Positions 18,549 to 28,206 of a DNA stretch of 64,000 nt are shown in pieces (within the stretch, counting starts at the first letter, position 1; each line of letters starts with the position of its first letter). Source of the DNA: Streptomyces sp. ITFR-21 (GTDB taxonomy: Bacteria > Actinomycetota > Actinomycetes > Streptomycetales > Streptomycetaceae); the NCBI RefSeq assembly GCF_031844685.1, contig NZ_CP134605.1:5678001-5742000 (forward strand), in the 5' to 3' direction. Below the pieces are notes generated by a model. That model was not told the origin of the DNA, searched no databases, and worked only from the letters and a program-made list of their open reading frames with translations. The position numbers were made by a program, and so were the translations under genes.

Positions 18549-19040
18549 CTACGGGGCGGTGCCCGCCGGCTGCTGCGTGTGCGGGGCGCGGGTGGACGGT
18601 TCGACCCGGGCGCCGGGCTCTCCGGCCTGCGCCGCGGCGTCCGGCCAGGAGGCCGGCGGACGGGCGGTCAGCACCGGATCCACCGTCAGATGGACCGCGC
18701 CCAGCGGCTCGGCCATCCGGCGCAGCGCGGACTCCGACAGCCGGATCCACGGCTGCGTCGGGCCGAGCACCGACCGCAGCCGCTGGTCGCTGGTGAAGGC
18801 CACGGCGGTCCTGCTGCCGAAGGGGGTGCGCCACAGCCGCACCACCGCGCCGGCCGGGCCGCGCCTGACGGGGACATAAAGAGACCGCCTGGCAGGTGCG
18901 GGCGGTCGGTCGGCGGGGTCCTCGGTCGGCGCTTCCAGATCGGGAAGCGGCGGGCCGGAGCGCGCGTCGGTGGTGCGGGCGACGGGACGTTCGCCGTCGG
19001 TCGGCTCGCCGGGGGGCGGCTGATGCTGGCTCACGTGCAT
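18549..19040 (-). CDS. SAV_915-family protein, function unknown
   Basis: A 163-residue actinobacterial protein. The first 50 or so residues are polar and Pro-rich; the core YVPVRRGPAGAVVRLWRTPF followed by SRTAVAFTSDQRLRSVLG and WIRLSESALRRMAEPLG is the SAV_915/SseB-like alpha-beta block; the tail is again disordered. The role is unknown. ATG 19040 lies six bases after TACGGT (minus strand, 19052-19047), so the transcript is probably leaderless. It is convergent with the DasR-like gene. A 330-base gap follows to the next gene with nothing recognisable. Confidence 0.72.
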   Translation of the reverse strand: MHVSQHQPPPGEPTDGERPVARTTDARSGPPLPDLEAPTEDPADRPPAPARRSLYVPVRRGPAGAVVRLWRTPFGSRTAVAFTSDQRLRSVLGPTQPWIRLSESALRRMAEPLGAVHLTVDPVLTARPPASWPDAAAQAGEPGARVEPSTRAPHTQQPAGTAP

Positions 19041-19373
19041 ACACCAACCGTAACCCGGCCGGGGGGCGCCGCACCGGGTGCGCCCGATCCGTGGACAGCG
19101 GCCGGACCTGTGTCGGGGCCGCCCGGCGCCCTCGCGGCACCGCCCCCGGCGGTGCCCGCGGTGAGGACGTCCGGGCTGCTGGGAGCGGGTGCCGGCACCC
19201 GGTTCTGCGCGGTCGGCGGCGGACCGCGGAGCGTGCTTCCGTCTCCCGATCGGGTGGTATGACAAGGAAGGAAACATTCGGGAAACCCGCCGCGGGAAGC
19301 GCTACCGCCTGCCCGCGCCCCCGCGCTCCCGCGTGCCCGGCGCCGCCCGGCCCCGCCGCGGACGTACGGCCGG

Positions 19374-20378
19374 CTACGGGGCCGGGCGGTCGCTCATGGC
19401 GGCAGGGGAGGGGAAGGCGTAGCGGACCGCGGTGAGGGTCTGCGAGACCTCCCACAGCCGGGTGGCCGTCGGGCGGTGGCGGGCACGCGGCGCGGGCGGC
19501 AGCAGCGCGGGGGCCCCGCGCAGCGAGGCCGGGCCGCGCGGACCGAGGAAGGCCCCGCCAGGCAGGTCCGGCAGCGTGGCGGCGCACAGGATGGGGAGGG
19601 CGCCGGTGAGCGGGCGGACCGCGAGGAGGGCGTTCGGCAGGGCCAGCAGGGCGCGCAGCAGCGCGGGCCGGCCGGTGGTCAGCAGCGAGGTGGCCGCGTA
19701 GCCTGGGTGGGCCGCGTAACCGCGCAGCGCCAGGCCGGCCGCCCGCGCCCTGCGGTCCAGCTCGGCGGTGAACAACAGGTTCGCCAGCTTGGAGTTGGCG
19801 TACGCCCGCAGCAGTCCGTAGTGCCGCTTCGACTGCAGGTCGCGGAAGTCCAGCCGCCCCAGCGCGTGCAGGCCGCTGCTCACCGTCACCACCCGGGCCG
19901 CGCTCGCGACCGACAGCGCCGGCAGCAGCCGCCCGGTCAGCGCGAAGTGCCCGAGGTGGTTCGTGCCGAACTGCAGCTCGAAGCCGTCGGCGGTGGTCCG
20001 GCGGGCCGGTGCCATCACCCCCGCGTTGTTGACCAGCAGGTCCAGCGCCGGGTACTCGTCCAGAAAGCGGTCGGCGAAGTCCCGTACGGACGACAGGTCC
20101 GCGAGGTCCAGCCGGTGCACGTCCACCCGGGCGCGCGGCGCCGCCCGCCGGATCTCGGCCGCAGCCGCGGCGCCCCGCCCGGTGCTGCGCACCGCGAGCA
20201 CCACGTCCGCGCCCGCCCTGGCCAGCTCCCGCGCGGTCGCCAGCCCCAGTCCGGTGTTGGCGCCGGTGACCACCGCCAGCCTGCCGCCGAGGCCGGACAT
20301 CCGGTGCACGCCCCAGTCCTCGGGTATCGGGAAGGCGGTGGTGCCGAAGAGCGCTGCGTCGGTGCTGGCGGGCGACAT
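19374..20378 (-). CDS. Short-chain dehydrogenase/reductase (retinol dehydrogenase-like)
   Basis: A 334-residue NAD(P)-dependent oxidoreductase. The Rossmann glycine motif [10 protein letters not shown] is at about residues 38-47, DLLVNNAGV near 112, the catalytic Ser in [12 protein letters not shown] and the Tyr-Lys pair in [11 protein letters not shown]. This matches the retinol dehydrogenase/WW-oxidoreductase-like subgroup common in streptomycetes. The Ala/Pro-rich C-terminal part is more variable. ATG 20378 follows GAGAGG with a five-base gap. The substrate is unknown and the neighbours give no pathway. Confidence 0.85.
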   Translation of the reverse strand: MSPASTDAALFGTTAFPIPEDWGVHRMSGLGGRLAVVTGANTGLGLATARELARAGADVVLAVRSTGRGAAAAAEIRRAAPRARVDVHRLDLADLSSVRDFADRFLDEYPALDLLVNNAGVMAPARRTTADGFELQFGTNHLGHFALTGRLLPALSVASAARVVTVSSGLHALGRLDFRDLQSKRHYGLLRAYANSKLANLLFTAELDRRARAAGLALRGYAAHPGYAATSLLTTGRPALLRALLALPNALLAVRPLTGALPILCAATLPDLPGGAFLGPRGPASLRGAPALLPPAPRARHRPTATRLWEVSQTLTAVRYAFPSPAAMSDRPAP

Positions 20379-20516
20379 GACGGCCTCTCGTGGACTACCG
20401 GGTCCGTGCCGTGATGCTGCTGGGCAACCGGTTTGTGGCGGTTCGCCGTTGACCGCCGCGCGGTGCGGCGGCCGAGGGCGTCGGCGGTCGTGCACGGGCG
20501 GTGCGGGGTCCTGCGT

Positions 20517-21215
20517 TCAGGGTCGCCGGGCCGCCGGATCGGTGTCAAGGTCCGCCAGGCGTCGGCTGTTTGGGCAACTCCAGCGCGGGGTGGGGCCGTT
20601 CACGGTCGTCGCGCGACCGCCGTCGGTGTGGCCGACCTGCCAGCGGAACGCGGCGGCGTCCTCCCGGACGAGCGGGAACAGCGGCAGCGGTCCGACGCAG
20701 CGGGACATGAAGGCGTGCACCTGCACCGCGGCGCTCTGCCGCGGCGCCAGGTCGCCGAGTTCGCACCACAGGTCCGCGGGGGAGGAGGCGTCCTGCCGGC
20801 TCAGACAGCGGCCGTCGGCCGAGCCGACGCCGTTGCCGTTCCCCTCGTCGTCCAGCAGCACCCGGACGTCGCCCGCGGTGGTGCTGCCGGCGTTCACCAC
20901 GGTGAGGACGAAGTCGCCGTTCCGGTCCGCGGCCACCTCGGTGGCGAACGGGGTCACCGAGCCCGCCAGTACCGCGGTCCCGCCGCTGCCGGGCTCCGCC
21001 GGCACCGCCGGCACCGGCGGCACCGGCGGCACCGGCACGGTGTGCGCGTGCGGCGCCTTGGCGGCGGAGGAGGCCGCGCTGCCCAGCAGCAGCCCGCAGG
21101 CGAGGGCCAGGCAGCCAGGGACGCCGGCCAGCGCGCGCAGCCCGGTACGGGTGCGGGCGGTACGGGTGCGGGCGGGACGGTGGCGGGGGCGCGGGCCGGC
21201 GGGCAGCGGCTTCAT
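20517..21215 (-). CDS. Secreted protein of unknown function
   Basis: A 232-residue predicted exported protein. An Arg-rich N-terminus and a hydrophobic segment (GVPGCLALACGLLLGSAASSA, ending near residue 50) act as signal peptide or anchor. A Pro/Val stretch (TVPVPPVPPVPAVPAEP) is followed by a beta-rich domain (about 80-215) resembling a CARDB/DUF11-like sandwich: FVLTVVNAGSTTAGDVRVLL. Four cysteines (CLSRQD, WCELGD, SRCVGP, WSCPN) could form two disulfides outside the cell. ATG 21215 follows GGAAGG. I do not recognise a family. Confidence 0.6.
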   Translation of the reverse strand: MKPLPAGPRPRHRPARTRTARTRTGLRALAGVPGCLALACGLLLGSAASSAAKAPHAHTVPVPPVPPVPAVPAEPGSGGTAVLAGSVTPFATEVAADRNGDFVLTVVNAGSTTAGDVRVLLDDEGNGNGVGSADGRCLSRQDASSPADLWCELGDLAPRQSAAVQVHAFMSRCVGPLPLFPLVREDAAAFRWQVGHTDGGRATTVNGPTPRWSCPNSRRLADLDTDPAARRP

Positions 21216-21459
21216 GGCGGGCCTTCCATGGGGGTCGGGGTCCCAGCAGCCTGTCGCGCCCGGCCCCCGCTGGCGCGGAACCGGGCGGCGCGGGCCCGCC
21301 AAATGCACCCGCATGCCTCCCGCCGGAGCGGGTTCGGCCGACCGCCGGCCCCGGCTCGGCCGCCCCGGCCCGTGTGGCGCCCGCTCGCCCGTCACCCTCA
21401 ATGCCGCCCGCGCGCCGGGCCGATCATCGGGTCGTCGGTCACGGGTCGTCGGTCACGGT

Positions 21460-21522
21460 CTGCCGCCTGCCGCCTGCCGCCTGCCGCCTGCCGCCTGCCG
21501 CCTGCCGCCTGCCGCCTGCCGC
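21460..21522. repeat. Nine tandem copies of CTGCCGC
   Basis: Nine perfect 7-bp units in direct succession, preceded at about 21429-21458 by two copies of GGGTCGTCGGTCAC. The array lies in the 650-bp gap between the MFS gene and the secreted-protein gene, downstream of the former. It is probably slippage-prone DNA of variable copy number. Confidence 0.9.
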
Positions 21523-21716
21523 CTGCGCCGCGGGCCGCCCTGCCGCCCTCTCCGGTGGCCCGTGCGCCTGCCCCCTCGGCCTGTCGGGACGCCGGCTCGG
21601 GCGCCGCTCCCGGCCTTCCTCCGTCAGGACCTCCGTCAAAACCGCCGCCAGGACCGCCGTGCACGTTCCGCCGGATCCGGGGCAGACGCCAGCCGAGCGG
21701 GGAGCGCAGACGGCCG

Positions 21717-21753
21717 CCCCGCCGGTGCACACGGGGGTCGTGCACCGGCGGGG
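21717..21753. terminator. Perfect 14-bp hairpin downstream of the MFS gene
   Basis: CCCCGCCGGTGCAC (21717-21730) and GTGCACCGGCGGGG (21740-21753) are exact complements with a nine-base loop. It lies about 115 bp past the MFS stop on the minus strand. No T-run is seen. Confidence 0.6.
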
Positions 21754-21866
21754 CGGCGGCGCGGGGGGCGGTGGTCGCCGGGTGTCCCGTCCCCACGATC
21801 TCCCGGCTGTCGCCCCCCTTTCCCCGGCCGTTCCCCGCTCGGAAGCGGCGCGGGGAGCCGGGGAAC

Positions 21867-23417
21867 CTACATGTGGACCGCGGCCGGAGCCCCTTCGGCG
21901 GGCAGCGCGGGGCGGCCCGAGCGGAAGAGCAGCAGCGCCAGCACCGCGCCGACCGCGAACAGGCCGGCCGACCACCAGTACGCCGTCGAGTAGCTGTGCA
22001 GCTGTGCCTGGGCGAGCGCCGAGGCGGTGGGCCTGCGGCTGGCCAGGTAGCTCGTCGCGGCGCTCGCGGCCAGCGTGTTCAGCAGCGCGGTGCCGATCGA
22101 ACCGCCCACCTGCTGCATGGTGTTGACCGCGGCCGAGGCCACGCCCGCGTCCCGGGCGTCGACCCCCGCGGTGGCCACGCTCATCGCGGCCGGCATCACC
22201 ATGCCCAGGCCGAAGCCGATGACCAGCAGCGGCGGCAGTACGTCCCCGGCATAGCCGCTGCCCAGGTCGAGCGCGGTCAGCCAGGCCATGCCGGCGCCCG
22301 CCAGCGCCATGCCCAGCGGCACGATCGGGCGCGGGCCGAGCCGCGGCAGCAGCGTGTTGGTGACCAGCTGCGCGGCGACCATCAGGATGCCGATCATCGG
22401 CAGGAAGGCCAGCCCGGTCTTGACCGGCGTGTAGTGCAGCGAGGACTGGAGGTAGTAGGTCAGGAAGAGGAAGACGCCGAACATGCCCGCGCCGGAGATC
22501 GCCAGCACCGCGAAGGACGCGCCGCGGTCCCGGTCGAGGATCACCCGCAGCGGCAGCAGCGGGTGCTCCGCCCTGGTCTGCCACCAGCTGAAGGCGGCCA
22601 GCAGGATCCCGCCGCCGAGCAGGAAGCCCCAGGTCAGAGGGGAACCCCAGTGGTGGGTCTCGGCGTTGGAGAAGCCGTAGACCAGGCCGAACAGGCCGAT
22701 GGTGACCAGGACCGTGCCGGGCAGGTCCAGCCGGGGCCGCTCGGCGGGCGCGCCCTTGCGCAGGAAGACCAGACCGCCGATGAACGCGATCACCGCGAAG
22801 ACCAGGTTGACGTACAGCGTCCAGCGCCAGCTGAGGTGCTCGGTGAGCACGCCGCCGAGCAGCAGCCCGACGCCGCCGCCGGCGCCCGCGATGGCGCCGT
22901 AGATGCCGAACGCCTTGGCGCGTTCCCTGGCGTCGGTGAAGGTCGTGTTGAGCAGCGACAGGGCGGCCGGGGCGAGCATCGCGCCGAACAGGCCCTGGAG
23001 GGCGCGGCCGGAGACCAGCACCTCGAAGTTCTGCGCCGCGCCGGCCAGCGCGGAGGCGCCGGCGAAGCCGACGACGCCGACCAGGAAGACGGTCCTGCGG
23101 CCTATCAGGTCCGCGAGCCGCCCGCCGAGCAGCAGCAGGCTGCCGAAGGCGAGGGAGTACGCGGTGACGATCCACTGGCGGTTGCCGTCGCTGAAGCCGA
23201 GCGTGTGCTGGGCGGAGGGCAGCGCGATGTTCACCACGGTGGCGTCGAGGACCACCATGAGCTGGGCGAGCGCGATGACGGCCAGGACCCACCAGCGGTG
23301 GTTGGCCCGCTCGGCGGGCGGGTCCGCCGCGGTCCGGTCGGCCGTGGGTTCGCCCTGCGCGGTCTTCGGGGGGACGGGGTCGCCGACCGAGGTGCCGGCG
23401 GTCGAATGAGTCGACAT
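21867..23417 (-). CDS. DHA2-family MFS drug exporter
   Basis: A 516-residue inner-membrane proton antiporter of the EmrB/QacA type with about 14 membrane segments. The N-terminal tail is Asp/Pro/Thr-rich. Signatures are QLMVVLDATVVNIALPSAQ in the first helix, LLLLGGRLADLIGRRTVFL (motif A), RALQGLFGAMLAPAALSL (motif B region) and GIYGAIAGAGGGVGLLLGG (motif C of drug:H+ antiporters). Such pumps export lipophilic drugs or a self-made metabolite; the substrate is unknown. ATG 23417 follows GGGAG. Two palindromic operators in its promoter indicate tight repression, but no TetR gene is next to it. Confidence 0.9.
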   Translation of the reverse strand: MSTHSTAGTSVGDPVPPKTAQGEPTADRTAADPPAERANHRWWVLAVIALAQLMVVLDATVVNIALPSAQHTLGFSDGNRQWIVTAYSLAFGSLLLLGGRLADLIGRRTVFLVGVVGFAGASALAGAAQNFEVLVSGRALQGLFGAMLAPAALSLLNTTFTDARERAKAFGIYGAIAGAGGGVGLLLGGVLTEHLSWRWTLYVNLVFAVIAFIGGLVFLRKGAPAERPRLDLPGTVLVTIGLFGLVYGFSNAETHHWGSPLTWGFLLGGGILLAAFSWWQTRAEHPLLPLRVILDRDRGASFAVLAISGAGMFGVFLFLTYYLQSSLHYTPVKTGLAFLPMIGILMVAAQLVTNTLLPRLGPRPIVPLGMALAGAGMAWLTALDLGSGYAGDVLPPLLVIGFGLGMVMPAAMSVATAGVDARDAGVASAAVNTMQQVGGSIGTALLNTLAASAATSYLASRRPTASALAQAQLHSYSTAYWWSAGLFAVGAVLALLLFRSGRPALPAEGAPAAVHM

Positions 23418-23458
23418 TAGTGTGACTCCCGTGTGGGACGGATGAACCTCAGGAAGAA

Positions 23459-23518
23459 CGAAACGGTTTCGTACCTGCTCGACCGTACGAGCGCTCTTAT
23501 CGAAACGCAAACGTTTCG
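23459..23518. promoter_or_regulatory. Two palindromic operators in the MFS promoter
   Basis: CGAAACGGTTTCG (23459-23471) is a perfect palindrome, and CGAAACGCAAACGTTTCG (23501-23518) repeats the same CGAAAC/GTTTCG arms with a wider spacer. Between them on the minus strand ATAAGA can serve as a -10 box. Arms of this kind are usual for TetR-family repressors. Confidence 0.65.
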
Positions 23519-23747
23519 CAGGGCGTCGGGGTGTGCCTCTCCTCACACCCGTCCCGCTCAACCCTCGCGGGGATCCGCCGCGTCTTCGCCGGGCCGCCGG
23601 GCGGGCGCGGCGCGGCCCGGGACCGTCCCCGGGCGGGCGCGGCGACCACGCCTCCGTCGCCTGCTGTGCCGGGACCGGTGATCGGGCGGCCCCGGGCGCG
23701 GCACCCACCACGGCCGCGGGCGCCGCGACGACGACGCCCGGGGACGG

Positions 23748-24638
23748 TCAGGGCAGCAGGCCCGCGCGCCGGGCCGCGACCACCGCTTCCAGCCGGGTGT
23801 GCGCCCCCAGCTTCCGCATCGCCGACCGCAGGTAGCTCTTCACCGTCTCCGGCCGCAGCCGCAGTCGGGCCGCCGCCGCGGAGTTGGTGGCCCCGGAGGC
23901 GACGGAGGACAGCACGTCCAACTCCCTTGGGGTCAGTTGCGCGGGCGGGCCGGCCGGCGCCGGGGCGGCCTCCCGGCCGGCGGCCGGCCCGCCCGCGGCG
24001 GCCAGCCGGGCGCAGGCGGTCAGCAGCTCCTGCCGCAGCCTGGCGTCGGGGATGCGGACCGCCAGCGCCCGCAGCTCGCTGTGCGCCGCGCGGACCTCCT
24101 CCCAGGCCCGCGGGTCCGCGGCCAGCGGGGCCTGCGCGAAGGACAGCAGCCGCTGCGCCTCGTCGCGTACCGCCAGCGACTGCTCCAGCTCGCGGGCCGC
24201 GTCCAGTGCCACGTTCAGCGCCCGGTCGCCGAGCGCGAACGGCTGCCGCAGCGCCCCGTAGAGCACCCCGCGCACCCGCCGGTGCACCACCACCGGCACC
24301 GCCAGCACCGAGTGCAGGCCCTCGACGGCGACCGCGGCGTCGTACTCGTGGCTGATGGCGCGCGAGGAGCTGTAGTCGGTGACGGCGTACGGCCGCCCGG
24401 TCGCCAGCGTCTTGCCGCCGAGACCGGTCCCGGTGACGATGCCGAGGCCGCGCAGCTCCTCGGTGGCCGTGCCCGTCAGCTCGGTGATCCGGAACCGCCG
24501 GGTGCCCCCGCCGGCCGGCGCGCCCGCCGCGCCCGAGGCGCCCGCCACCAGGCCGCCGAACGCCACCTGAAGCAGCCCCGACCTGCGCATCCGCAGCAGC
24601 GCCGAACGCACCTCGATCGCCTCGCCACGCGCGTCCAT
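23748..24638 (-). CDS. GAF-like sensor with LuxR-type HTH
   Basis: A 296-residue regulator. A GAF-like domain (about 40-165: GIVTGTGLGGKTLATGRPYA, HSVLAVPVVVHRRVRGVLYG) is followed by a helical linker and a C-terminal LuxR/NarL HTH (about 230-295), with LTPRELDVLSSVASGATNSA and RPETVKSYLRSAMRKLG. It lacks a phosphoacceptor receiver. The gene is divergent from two acyl-CoA synthetase genes, so it probably controls them in response to a small ligand, perhaps an acyl-CoA or fatty acid; that is inference from position. ATG 24638 is supported by GAGGG ten bases upstream. Confidence 0.82.
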   Translation of the reverse strand: MDARGEAIEVRSALLRMRRSGLLQVAFGGLVAGASGAAGAPAGGGTRRFRITELTGTATEELRGLGIVTGTGLGGKTLATGRPYAVTDYSSSRAISHEYDAAVAVEGLHSVLAVPVVVHRRVRGVLYGALRQPFALGDRALNVALDAARELEQSLAVRDEAQRLLSFAQAPLAADPRAWEEVRAAHSELRALAVRIPDARLRQELLTACARLAAAGGPAAGREAAPAPAGPPAQLTPRELDVLSSVASGATNSAAAARLRLRPETVKSYLRSAMRKLGAHTRLEAVVAARRAGLLP

Positions 24639-24754
24639 ACCAGAACACCCTCCCTCGGCGTCCCTCACCCTCCCTCACCCCCGTCCGGGGGTAGTGAGAC
24701 CCAGGTCACTCCCCCACGATGCTACGTGGGGGTTCATCGCGATGAGGAGGGCAC

Positions 24755-26437
24755 ATGGCGGCATCGGAGGAGACCGGGGCTTTCCGGGCCGCCCGGGACT
24801 TCCTGATGCGGCACCGTGAGGACTATACGTCCGCGGTGGAGGGCTTCCGCTGGCCCCGGCCCGAACATTTCAACTGGGCCCTCGACTGGTTCGACGTCAT
24901 CGCCGCCGACCCCGCCACCGCCGACCGCCCCGCGCTGTGGATCGTCGAGGAGGACGGCACCGAGACCCGGATCTCCTTCCGCGAGATGGCCGAGCGCTCC
25001 TCCCGGGTCGCCAACTGGCTGCGTGAGCAGGGCGTACGGGCCGGCGACCGGGTGCTGCTGATGCTCGGCAACCAGGCCGAGCAGTGGGAGACCGCGCTCG
25101 CCCTGACGAAGCTGCGCGGCGTGGTCATCCCCGCCACCCCCCTGCTCGGCCCCGCCGACCTGACCGACCGGGTCGAACGCGGCGCGGTCCGGCACGTCGT
25201 GGTCCGGGCCGCGGACGCCGCGAAGTTCGCCGGGGTGCCCGGCGGCTACACCCGGATCGCGGTCGGCGGCGCGCCCCCCGGCTGGCTGTCCTACGAGGCC
25301 GCGTACGACGCCGAACCCGGTTTCACCCCCGACGGAATCACCCGTTCGGATGAAACCCTGATGCTGTACTTCACCTCCGGCACCACCGCCCGGCCCAAGC
25401 TGGTCGAGCACACCCACATCTCGTATCCGATCGGGCACCTGGCCACCATGTACTGGATCGGGCTGCGCCCCGGCGACGTGCACCTCAACATCTCCTCGCC
25501 CGGCTGGGCCAAGCACGCCTGGTCCAGCCTGTTCGCGCCGTGGAACGCCGAGGCGACGGTCTTCGTGCACAACTACGGCCGCTTCGACGCCGGCCGGCTG
25601 CTGGCGGAGATGGCGCGGGCCGGGGTGACCAGCTTCTGCGCCCCGCCGACGGTGTGGCGGATGCTGATCCAGGCCGACCTGAGCGGGCTGCGCACGCCCC
25701 CGCGCGAGGTCGTGGCGGCCGGCGAACCGCTCAACCCCGAGGTCATCGAGCACGTCAAACGGCTCTGGGGGGTCCTGATCCGGGACGGCTTCGGACAGAC
25801 CGAGACCGCCGTACAGGTCGCCAACACCCCCGGCCAGCTGGTCAAGGCCGGCTCCATGGGCCGCCCCACCCCCGGCTACACCGTCACCCTGCTCGACCCG
25901 GTGACCGGTGTGCCCGCCGACGAGGGCGAGATCTGCCTCGACCTCGGCGAGCGGCCGGTCGGCCTGATGACCGGGTACGCCGGCGAGCCCGAGCTCACCG
26001 AGGAGGCGATGGGCGGCGGCTACTACCGCACCGGGGACATCGGCCGCCGCGACGCCGACGGGTACATCACGTACATCGGCCGCTCCGACGACGTCTTCAA
26101 GTCCTCGGACTACAAGATCTCGCCGTTCGAGCTGGAGAGCGCGCTGCTGGAGCACGACGCGGTCGCCGAGGCCGCGGTCGTGCCCGCCCCGGACGAGCTG
26201 CGGCTGTCGGTGCCCAAGGCGTACGTGGTGCTGGCCGCCGGCTGGGCGCCGGACGGCGAGACGGCCAAGGCGATCTTCACGCACTCCGGATCGGTACTGG
26301 CCCCGTACAAGCGGATCCGGCGGCTGGAGTTCGCCGACCTGCCCAAGACGGTGTCCGGCAAGATCCGCCGGATCGAACTGCGCGAGGCGACCGAGCACGA
26401 CGGCAGCAGGGAGTTCCATGAGGAGGACTACCGGTGA
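24755..26437 (+). CDS. AMP-forming acyl-CoA synthetase (acetyl-CoA synthetase-like)
   Basis: A 560-residue ANL-superfamily enzyme that activates a carboxylate with ATP to the acyl-AMP, then to the CoA thioester. Motifs: P-loop [17 protein letters not shown] (about residue 208), [10 protein letters not shown] (A5 region), [20 protein letters not shown] (A7/A8) and the catalytic lysine in [11 protein letters not shown] near the C-terminus. It resembles medium-chain/benzoate-type synthetases rather than true Acs. ATG 24755 follows GAGGAGGG. Its end overlaps the next synthetase by four bases (GTGA), so the two are coupled, and the divergent LuxR-type gene probably controls both. Confidence 0.88.
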   Translation: MAASEETGAFRAARDFLMRHREDYTSAVEGFRWPRPEHFNWALDWFDVIAADPATADRPALWIVEEDGTETRISFREMAERSSRVANWLREQGVRAGDRVLLMLGNQAEQWETALALTKLRGVVIPATPLLGPADLTDRVERGAVRHVVVRAADAAKFAGVPGGYTRIAVGGAPPGWLSYEAAYDAEPGFTPDGITRSDETLMLYFTSGTTARPKLVEHTHISYPIGHLATMYWIGLRPGDVHLNISSPGWAKHAWSSLFAPWNAEATVFVHNYGRFDAGRLLAEMARAGVTSFCAPPTVWRMLIQADLSGLRTPPREVVAAGEPLNPEVIEHVKRLWGVLIRDGFGQTETAVQVANTPGQLVKAGSMGRPTPGYTVTLLDPVTGVPADEGEICLDLGERPVGLMTGYAGEPELTEEAMGGGYYRTGDIGRRDADGYITYIGRSDDVFKSSDYKISPFELESALLEHDAVAEAAVVPAPDELRLSVPKAYVVLAAGWAPDGETAKAIFTHSGSVLAPYKRIRRLEFADLPKTVSGKIRRIELREATEHDGSREFHEEDYR

Positions 26438-28101
26438 CGGCACGGGTTCACCCACCGACTTACCGACCCGCCCGGTCGGCGCCCGCCTCCGGGAGCGCGC
26501 CGTCGTACGCGCACGGGACAGGGGGTACCGCCTTGCTCGGTGACACCATCGGCCGCAACCTCGACCGGGCGATCGCCGCCCACCCCGACCGGGAGGCCCT
26601 GGTCGACGTGCCCAGCGGCAGGCGCTGGAGCTACGCGGAGTTCGGCCGCGCGATCGACGAGGTGGCCCTCGGACTGGCCGGCCGCGGTGTGCGCAAGGGC
26701 GACCGGGTCGGCATCTGGGCGCTCAACTCCCCCGAGTGGGTGATGGTGCAGTACGCCACCGCCCGGCTCGGCGCGATCATGGTCACCATCAACCCGGCCT
26801 ACCGCGTCCACGAGGTGGAGTTCGTGCTCAACCAGGCCGGCATCGAGGTGCTGGTCGCCTCCACCGAGTACCGCGGCAGCGACTACCGGGCGATGACCGC
26901 CGAAGCCCGCCCGCACTGCGCGCGGTTACGCGAGGTCGTCCACATAGGCGACTCCTCCTGGGACGACCTGCTCGCGGCCGGAGCCGCTCTGCCGGCGGAC
27001 CACCTCGCCGCCTGCGAGGCCACGTTGAGCTGCGACGAACCGGTCAACATCCAGTACACCTCGGGCACCACCGGCTTCCCCAAGGGCGCCACCCTCTCGC
27101 ACCACAACATCCTCAACAACGGCTACTTCGTGGGCGGTACGGTCGGCTACACCGAACAGGACCGGATCTGCCTGCCGGTGCCCTTCTACCACTGCTTCGG
27201 CATGGTCATGGGCAATCTCGGCGCCACCTCGCACGGCTCCTGCATCGTCATCCCGTCCCCCGGCTTCGACCCGGCGGCGACGCTGCGCGCGGTCCAGCAG
27301 GAGCGCTGCACCTCCCTGTACGGCGTCCCCACCATGTTCATCGCCGAGCTGGGCCTGCCGGACTTCGCCGACTACGACCTGACCTCGCTGCGCACCGGCA
27401 TCATGGCCGGCTCCCCGTGCCCGGTGGAGGTGATGAAGCGGGTGATGGCCGAGATGCACATGGCCGAGGTGTCCATCTGCTACGGGATGACCGAGACCTC
27501 CCCGGTGTCCACCCAGACCCGGATGGACGACGACCTGGAGCACCGGACGGCCACCGTCGGCCGGGCGCTGCCGCACATAGAGGTCAAGGTGATCGACCCG
27601 GTCAGCGGTGTGACGGTGCCGCGCGGCACCACCGGTGAGCTGTGCACCCGCGGCTACTCGGTGATGCTCGGCTACTGGGACGAGCCGGAGCGCACCAGCG
27701 AGGCGGTGGACGCCGGGCGCTGGATGCACACCGGGGACCTGGCGGTGATGCGGGAGGACGGCTACCTCGCCATCGTCGGCCGGATCAAGGACATGATCAT
27801 CCGGGGCGGCGAGAACATCTACCCCCGGGAGATCGAGGAGTTCCTCTACACCCACCCCAAGATCTCCGACGTGCAGGTGGTCGGGGTGCCGGACGGGCGC
27901 TACGGCGAGGAGATCCTCGCCTGTGTGATCCCGCGCGACCCGGCCGACCCGCCCACCCTGAGCGAGGTCGCCGAGTTCTGCGCGGACCGGCTGGCGCACT
28001 TCAAGATCCCGCGCCACCTGCGCGTCCTCGACGCCTTCCCGATGACGGTCAGCGGCAAGATCCGCAAGGTGGAGCTGCGGGACGGCTTCCGCCGCGGATA
28101 G
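26434..28101 (+). CDS. Fatty-acyl-CoA synthetase (FadD-like)
   Basis: A 555-residue ANL-superfamily acyl-CoA synthetase. The first 35 or so residues are Pro/Ser-rich. Motifs: [20 protein letters not shown] (P-loop, about residue 207), [48 protein letters not shown], the hinge [20 protein letters not shown] and the catalytic lysine in [15 protein letters not shown]. This closely fits the medium/long-chain fatty-acid ligase branch. It is translated from GTG 26434 overlapping the preceding stop (GTGA). Two different synthetases in one transcript suggest uptake or degradation of a mixed set of acids, under the divergent GAF-LuxR regulator. Confidence 0.88.
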   Translation: MTARVHPPTYRPARSAPASGSAPSYAHGTGGTALLGDTIGRNLDRAIAAHPDREALVDVPSGRRWSYAEFGRAIDEVALGLAGRGVRKGDRVGIWALNSPEWVMVQYATARLGAIMVTINPAYRVHEVEFVLNQAGIEVLVASTEYRGSDYRAMTAEARPHCARLREVVHIGDSSWDDLLAAGAALPADHLAACEATLSCDEPVNIQYTSGTTGFPKGATLSHHNILNNGYFVGGTVGYTEQDRICLPVPFYHCFGMVMGNLGATSHGSCIVIPSPGFDPAATLRAVQQERCTSLYGVPTMFIAELGLPDFADYDLTSLRTGIMAGSPCPVEVMKRVMAEMHMAEVSICYGMTETSPVSTQTRMDDDLEHRTATVGRALPHIEVKVIDPVSGVTVPRGTTGELCTRGYSVMLGYWDEPERTSEAVDAGRWMHTGDLAVMREDGYLAIVGRIKDMIIRGGENIYPREIEEFLYTHPKISDVQVVGVPDGRYGEEILACVIPRDPADPPTLSEVAEFCADRLAHFKIPRHLRVLDAFPMTVSGKIRKVELRDGFRRG

Positions 28102-28206
28102 CCGCCGGCGGCCGGTCCCGCGGTCGGGCGGCGTCCGGTCCGGCGGGACGACCCCGGCGCGACGACCCCGGCGGGAGGGCGGCCGTCCCGCAGGCGGTCG
28201 CCGCGG

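Noticed and set aside
19060-19373. A short gene between the SAV_915 and SDR genes
   Set aside because: Candidate frames lack a ribosome site and coding-like composition; nothing is recognisable.
21460-21522. Tandem 7-bp array as a CRISPR
   Set aside because: Units are directly adjacent with no spacers and no cas genes are near.
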